Positions 5,901 to 7,947 of a stretch of 7,947 bases of DNA are shown piece by piece. The stretch comes from an uncultured Ancrocorticia sp. GTDB taxonomy: Bacteria > Actinomycetota > Actinomycetes > Actinomycetales > Actinomycetaceae. The position numbers and the translations under genes were made by a program. The notes beneath the pieces are model-generated. The model had not been told where the DNA came from, did no database searches, and saw only the letters and a program-made list of their open reading frames with translations. The stretch lies in NCBI GenBank assembly GCA_905373325.1, contig CAJPTB010000073.1, positions 1 to 7,947 of the forward strand, read 5' to 3'. The first letter of the stretch is position 1. Each line of letters opens with the position of its first letter.

Positions 5901-7321
5901 CCTCTTCGATCGGTGCGAAATTCGACGCGAAGTCCACGGTCGATTCCCTCGCGGGGTTCTCTCTCAACCCCCTGCGCCTGTGGGACAGCATGACGGGAGG
6001 CTCCGAGGTCTCTCCGACCGTCGACGTCGACCAGGCCAAGCTGCGAAAGACAGTCGATTCCCTTGTGGACGCCTCGGTGAACACGCCGACCAACGCATCG
6101 ATAGAGTTCGACGGGGTGACCCCGAAGACGACGAAAGCGAAGAAGGGGGTCGACCTCGATCGCGAGGAGGCGTCCAAGAAGATCGCCGAAAAGATGCTCG
6201 AAGGCAAGACGATCCCTTTGCCCGTCAATGAAAAGGAGCCGGACATCAAGGACTCCGAGGCGCAAAGGGCGCTGAAAGACCTTGCCAAGCCCCTTGTTTC
6301 CGGCAATCTCACGGTGAAAGTCGGATCGGCCACGGTGACGCTGACCCCGAAGCAGCTGGTCTCGGTCACGAAGTTCGTGGCCTCCGACGGCGAGCTCAAA
6401 CTCAAGCTGGATCCGGAGAAGCTGAGCGACGTCGTCCGCAAGGGCGCACCCACCCTCCTGAAGGAGGGCAAGGACGCCAAAATCGAGATAGTCGACCACA
6501 CGACACCGAAGGTCGTTCCATCCGAAGACGGTGTGGGCTTCGACGAGGGCAAACTCGCGGAATCCGCTGCGGAGGCCGCGACGACGGGAGACCGGAAGGT
6601 CGAGATCGCCACGAAGTCCGTCCCCGCGAAGTTCACCACGGAGGATGCGGAGAAGATGGGCGTCAAGGAGGTCGTCTCCTCGATTGAGACCCCCTTGACC
6701 AATGATGCGGTTCGCACCACGAACCTCAAGGTCGGCACGCAAAAGGTGGCGAACACCCTGGTCAAACCCGACGAGGAGTTTTCGCTGCTCAAGGCGCTCG
6801 GGCCCATCGACGCCGCGCACGGCTTTGTCTCTTCGGGCGTGGTCGCGAACGGCTTCAACTCGACCGCCTTGGGCGGAGGCCTTTCCCAGCTGTCCACAAA
6901 CACCTTCAACCTGGGGTATCGGGCGGGGTTCGTCGATGTTGAGCACAAACCTCACTCGAAATACTTCTCGCGCTACCCGATGGGAATGGAATCGACCCTG
7001 TGGGAGGGCAAGTACGACATGAGGTTCAAGAACAACACCCCGTACGGCGCGGTCATCGACACCTGGGTCGCCGACGGAAAGGTGTATTCGAAGCTCTGGT
7101 CGACAAAGTACTGGGACGTCGAGACGTCGACGTCGAAGCCTTACGCCCAGGTCGCGCCGACGACGAAGGTCAACCCGGCCCGTGACTGCGAACCCTCCGG
7201 GGCCGGGGGGCCGGGCTTCACGGTGACCGTTTCGCGGAAAGTCTCGCGAGACGGAAAGGTCCACGAAAATTCGAGCTACAAGTGGACCTATTCGCCGACC
7301 AATCGAGTGGTGTGCAAGTGA
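2954..7321 (+). CDS. VanW-domain membrane protein with a giant disordered cytoplasmic N-terminal tail
   Basis: The GTG start at 2954 overlaps the upstream TGA as GTGA and has AAAGGA at 2942-2947, 6 bases away. The product is 1455 residues. Residues 1-904 are low-complexity Ala/Lys/Glu/Pro/Ser sequence with tandem repeats. KRRR at 905-908 precedes one transmembrane helix (910-931), so the tail should be cytoplasmic and the rest outside (type II topology). Residues 937-1240 resemble PG_binding_4 (YoaR-type) domains, with a duplicated unit starting near 1047 and 1174. The VanW domain spans about 1246-1387, with GGGLSQLST at 1307-1315 and HKPHS at 1331-1335. A C-terminal module holds the only two cysteines (1412, 1454). 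VanW proteins are envelope proteins, and some clostridial members have been reported as L,D-transpeptidases using a Cys; here the equivalent position is Ser. Likely a peptidoglycan-interacting protein; enzymatic activity is uncertain. Typical VanW proteins have far shorter N-terminal tails. Confidence 0.93.
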   Translation: MTQENENIDATDRSAAPGGGNSDGEQRKDVERIADSQGASGEAADSAYDPDITATIPVVRPKGAKGSKKKASKGGKGSKAAGARGSSKARGAALSASTTSGKDGAKADAASREAAGKPSGGDAAQAEAGAKFEAVAKATSAAKAVSAAKAEAETKPTAKAEVETKPTVVGEPKAASKPAAVSKSAADSEAAAAAKSPLAAKAEAAAQPDSGGKRPVAPGLSASATPAAAAAANDVASKAERPAGREEPVSPAQKPAQKAADAADVAAADPAATSVQASAPAPKAEKAEKADSAFARVAGAADVASGTASTLAKAGESHVSAAKAGDSLKADSALKAGNALKAGNAGKVGGAPKAADDASKAAKDVAAASEDVAATGKDDAAATKDYAAPRAEDRARPEGLRPARGAVSDSASAGSATSAASAPETGGAASARRTAPSAQPPSPSAGSPEKAKPASSAAEQNRAQGPVNAAGSSAAPAAGGVPGQSANAPLADGLAARVGKEGVRQEAVGESRPAAEAPKPEAPHRLESNIDKEPKAGEEPHAGKESDIGAGSDADREIGAGAVAAAEGGETPSVSDLSDDDTATIPAVKRSIAAQPVVYGPGAEAWQQHRQPSAGEIDDRTPEPAPSAPARGDSQAAEIERSRIQEAGSPTAGAPGSYWDAADDAAATTAPSAVQSASSAASPPFAGAVESEPAAGEFESGASAAETAAGKETARDSASGVGVVEPADSVAEYRSGLVESGHGPADSEAAVAEPGRGVAEPEAAVAEPARSAAEPDPALAEPAQGAAEPEAADLESGVAGSEPAVAESAPAAGFSLPENWRDLAEPPTQTEPLAQETSASADVSAPAETSTSRPTVSGGAAPIRGSEPEASPSSVDGGLSSLEASAERTAEKLRKGEASDGEPAKRRRAWLWVAVAALVFGVVYLGAAFYFSNKIPGSTTVAGVKVGGMSREAAQAKLESELSGRLSQPVKVSIGGKEQTIDPSSIGAKFDAKSTVDSLAGFSLNPLRLWDSMTGGSEVSPTVDVDQAKLRKTVDSLVDASVNTPTNASIEFDGVTPKTTKAKKGVDLDREEASKKIAEKMLEGKTIPLPVNEKEPDIKDSEAQRALKDLAKPLVSGNLTVKVGSATVTLTPKQLVSVTKFVASDGELKLKLDPEKLSDVVRKGAPTLLKEGKDAKIEIVDHTTPKVVPSEDGVGFDEGKLAESAAEAATTGDRKVEIATKSVPAKFTTEDAEKMGVKEVVSSIETPLTNDAVRTTNLKVGTQKVANTLVKPDEEFSLLKALGPIDAAHGFVSSGVVANGFNSTALGGGLSQLSTNTFNLGYRAGFVDVEHKPHSKYFSRYPMGMESTLWEGKYDMRFKNNTPYGAVIDTWVADGKVYSKLWSTKYWDVETSTSKPYAQVAPTTKVNPARDCEPSGAGGPGFTVTVSRKVSRDGKVHENSSYKWTYSPTNRVVCK
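3137..3223 (+). other. Lys/Gly-rich strongly basic segment of the VanW protein tail
   Basis: Residues 62-90 contain about ten lysines and two arginines, no acidic residue, and otherwise mainly Gly, Ala and Ser (for example KGSKKKASKGGKGSK). It follows the first TATIP motif directly. Such a patch in a cytoplasmic disordered tail could bind nucleic acid or anionic lipid, but this is inference from charge only. Confidence 0.6.
3395..3454 (+). repeat. Two tandem 30-bp units (10 residues each) in the VanW tail
   Basis: Two consecutive units read AKAEAETKPT and AKAEVETKPT, differing at one residue. At the nucleotide level they differ mainly at third positions, so the duplication is not very recent or has been under protein-level constraint. 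The unit is alternately charged and Ala-rich. Confidence 0.8.
3917..4024 (+). repeat. Six tandem 18-bp units (hexapeptide xKAGNA type) in the VanW tail
   Basis: Six consecutive in-frame hexapeptides read AKAGDS, LKADSA, LKAGNA, LKAGNA, GKVGGA and PKAADD, all with Lys at position 2. Units three and four (3953-3970 and 3971-3988) are identical at all 18 nucleotides, a sign of recent slippage or unequal exchange. The array runs straight into a heptapeptide array. Confidence 0.85.
4025..4108 (+). repeat. Four tandem 21-bp units (heptapeptide) in the VanW tail
   Basis: Four consecutive heptapeptides read ASKAAKD, VAAASED, VAATGKD and DAAATKD, each ending in Asp and rich in Ala and small polar residues. 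The nucleotide copies have diverged, so the match is at protein level. A seven-residue period with many alanines could form an amphipathic helix, unlike the Gly-containing hexapeptides just before it. Confidence 0.7.
5117..5368 (+). repeat. Six tandem 42-bp units (14-residue AVAEPxxxxAEPEA type) in the VanW tail
   Basis: Residues 722-805 divide without gaps into six 14-residue units: GVVEPADSVAEYRS, GLVESGHGPADSEA, AVAEPGRGVAEPEA, AVAEPARSAAEPDP, ALAEPAQGAAEPEA and ADLESGVAGSEPAV. Glu is invariant at position 4 and acidic at position 11; Pro is preferred at 5 and 12; Ala at 10 in five of six. The central three are closest to each other and the outer ones are degenerate, the usual pattern of an array growing from its middle. 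It is strongly acidic and lies about 100 residues before the membrane helix. Confidence 0.85.
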
Positions 7322-7382
7322 CGCTATAGCCCTAAGGTCCCACAAGGATTAGGCTTGTAGTCACTACGAAAGAAGGAAGGAA
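7322..7382 (+). promoter_or_regulatory. Gap before fdxA with inverted repeats; probable promoter and ribosome site
   Basis: These 61 bases separate the VanW stop from fdxA. AGC-CCTAA (7328-7335) pairs with TTAGGCT (7349-7355) with one bulged base and a 13-base loop. A separate 11-base palindrome GTAGTCACTAC occupies 7357-7367. TAAGGT (7333-7338) and TAGGCT (7350-7355) each fit the loose actinobacterial -10 pattern TAnnnT, but neither has a clear -35. The stem is short and not followed by a T-tract, so it is not a convincing intrinsic terminator. AAGGAAGG at 7373-7380 is a strong ribosome site for fdxA. Confidence 0.4.
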
Positions 7383-7703
7383 ATGGCGTACATCATCGCG
7401 CTTCCGTGCGTCGACGTCATGGATCGCGCATGCGTCGACGAATGCCCGGTTGACTGCATCTACGAGGGCGAACGGACGCTCTACATCCACCCCGACGAGT
7501 GCGTCGACTGCGGCGCGTGCGAGCCCGTCTGCCCGGTCGAAGCGATCTACTATGAGGACGACCTTCCCGAGGAATGGTCGGTGTTTGAGTCGGTCAACGC
7601 CGAGTTCTTCGACGACATCGGCTCGCCTGGCGGCGCCCAGCGCCTGGGGCCCACGGGCAGCGACCATCCTTACGTCGCCGGACTTCCTCCGCAGGGGGAG
7701 TGA
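7383..7703 (+). CDS. fdxA: 7-Fe ferredoxin ([3Fe-4S][4Fe-4S]), FdxA/FdxC type
   Basis: The 106-residue product begins MAYIIALPCVDVMDRACVDE and has the classic cysteine layout: Cys9, Cys17, Cys21 and Cys25, then Cys40, Cys43, Cys46 and Cys50. By family knowledge, Cys9, Cys17 and Cys50 hold the [3Fe-4S] cluster and Cys21, Cys40, Cys43 and Cys46 the [4Fe-4S] cluster, with Cys25 the extra conserved residue. The motif YEGERTLYIHPDECVDCGAC and the following PVCPVEAIYYEDDLPEEW are nearly invariant in actinobacterial FdxA. The protein is a soluble cytoplasmic one-electron carrier; its redox partners are not shown by the sequence. Length matches the family (105-115). It starts at ATG 7383 behind AAGGAAGG, and its TGA shares one base with the dapC ATG, so the two are translationally coupled, the conserved actinobacterial fdxA-dapC pair. 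Confidence 0.97.
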   Translation: MAYIIALPCVDVMDRACVDECPVDCIYEGERTLYIHPDECVDCGACEPVCPVEAIYYEDDLPEEWSVFESVNAEFFDDIGSPGGAQRLGPTGSDHPYVAGLPPQGE

Positions 7704-7947
7704 TGGGACTCCTCGGCGCTCAGCTTCCTGACTTCCCTTGGGACTCGCTCGTGCCGGTGCGAGAGCGCGCCGCCGCGCATCCGGACGGCGTCGTGGACCT
7801 GACGATCGGCACGCCGGTGGACTCGGTCCCCTCCGGCGCGCGGGCGGCCTTGGACGCCGCATCCGACGCCCACGGCTATCCGCTGACGGTCGGAACGGCC
7901 GAGCTGCGCGCGGCCGTCCGCGGGTGGCTTGAACGTCGGCGCGCACG
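7703..7947 (+). CDS. dapC: N-succinyldiaminopimelate aminotransferase DapC, N-terminal part only
   Basis: The frame opens at ATG 7703 (stop-start overlap TGATG with fdxA, AGGGGG at 7693-7698) and runs off the window after 81 codons. The visible sequence includes LPDFPWDSL (8-16), HPDGVVDLTIGTPVDSVP (26-43), HGYPLTVGTAELRAAV (57-72) and GWLERR. These are the N-terminal hallmarks of the actinobacterial DapC branch of fold-type I PLP aminotransferases: 'LPDFPWD' near the start, the 'vDLxxGTPvD' substrate-side loop and the 'GYPxTxGTxxLR' segment. The PLP lysine lies beyond the window. The enzyme interconverts N-succinyl-2-amino-6-ketopimelate and N-succinyl-LL-diaminopimelate with glutamate/2-oxoglutarate, supplying diaminopimelate or lysine for peptidoglycan. 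Gene order directly after fdxA supports the call over a generic aminotransferase. Confidence 0.93.
   Translation, partial: MGLLGAQLPDFPWDSLVPVRERAAAHPDGVVDLTIGTPVDSVPSGARAALDAASDAHGYPLTVGTAELRAAVRGWLERRRA

Noticed and set aside
5483..7345. A 620-codon antisense open frame across the VanW domain
   Set aside because: Long antisense frames are expected in high-GC genes; its translation has no domain pattern, while the plus strand encodes clear VanW motifs.
7346..7364. DtxR/IdeR-type iron box around TTAGGCT upstream of fdxA
   Set aside because: Only the 7-base core matches; the flanks fit poorly, and the arm order of the larger inverted repeat (CCTAA then TTAGG) is opposite to that of a DtxR box.
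7328..7370. Intrinsic terminator after the VanW gene
   Set aside because: The stem is short, bulged and AT-containing with a 13-base loop, and no T-tract follows.
7332..7946. Antisense open frame across fdxA and dapC
   Set aside because: It lies entirely over two well-supported conserved genes and has no recognisable product.

Overview
The window is high-GC, tightly packed, mostly plus-strand DNA from an actinobacterium. The evidence is an actinobacterial TypA N-terminus (with EREKGITI), a 7-Fe ferredoxin followed directly by an actinobacterial-type DapC, a small PH-domain membrane protein, and GTG/TTG starts. The gene order resembles the typA / small membrane protein / fdx / dapC neighbourhood of Mycobacterium and Streptomyces. 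An Actinomycetaceae-like host fits best (a VanW protein with a huge Ala-rich tail, no mshB at this locus), but the family assignment is a guess.

Layout: (1) 1-504, minus strand: a PH-domain membrane protein whose 3' end is outside the window. (2) 505-672: a divergent intergenic region. (3) 673-2589: typA/bipA, most likely starting at TTG 673 (an ATG at 592 is the alternative). (4) 2592-2957: a four-helix small membrane protein, 2 nt after typA. (5) 2954-7321: a 1455-residue VanW-domain protein overlapping the previous gene by 4 nt. (6) 7322-7382: a short gap with inverted repeats, probably the fdxA promoter region. (7) 7383-7703: fdxA. (8) 7703-end: dapC, overlapping fdxA by 1 nt and cut by the window edge. 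Genes 3-5 look like one transcription unit and genes 7-8 a second.

The unusual object is the VanW protein. A cytoplasmic, apparently disordered Ala/Lys/Glu/Pro-rich tail of about 908 residues precedes one transmembrane helix and an extracellular PG_binding_4-like plus VanW module. The tail contains several independent tandem arrays: a 10-residue pair, six hexapeptides running into four heptapeptides, and six 14-residue units. Its charge runs from very basic near the N-terminus to acidic near the membrane. It carries two copies of a DxTATIP-type motif that resemble Ser/Thr-kinase phosphosites. The VanW core motif reads GGGLSQ, with Ser where many Firmicutes proteins have Cys, and the only two cysteines of the protein lie in its extracellular C-terminus. 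A reasonable but unproven picture is a kinase-responsive tether between cytoplasm and peptidoglycan. The other genes are conserved housekeeping genes: translation/stress GTPase, ferredoxin, and lysine/diaminopimelate synthesis.
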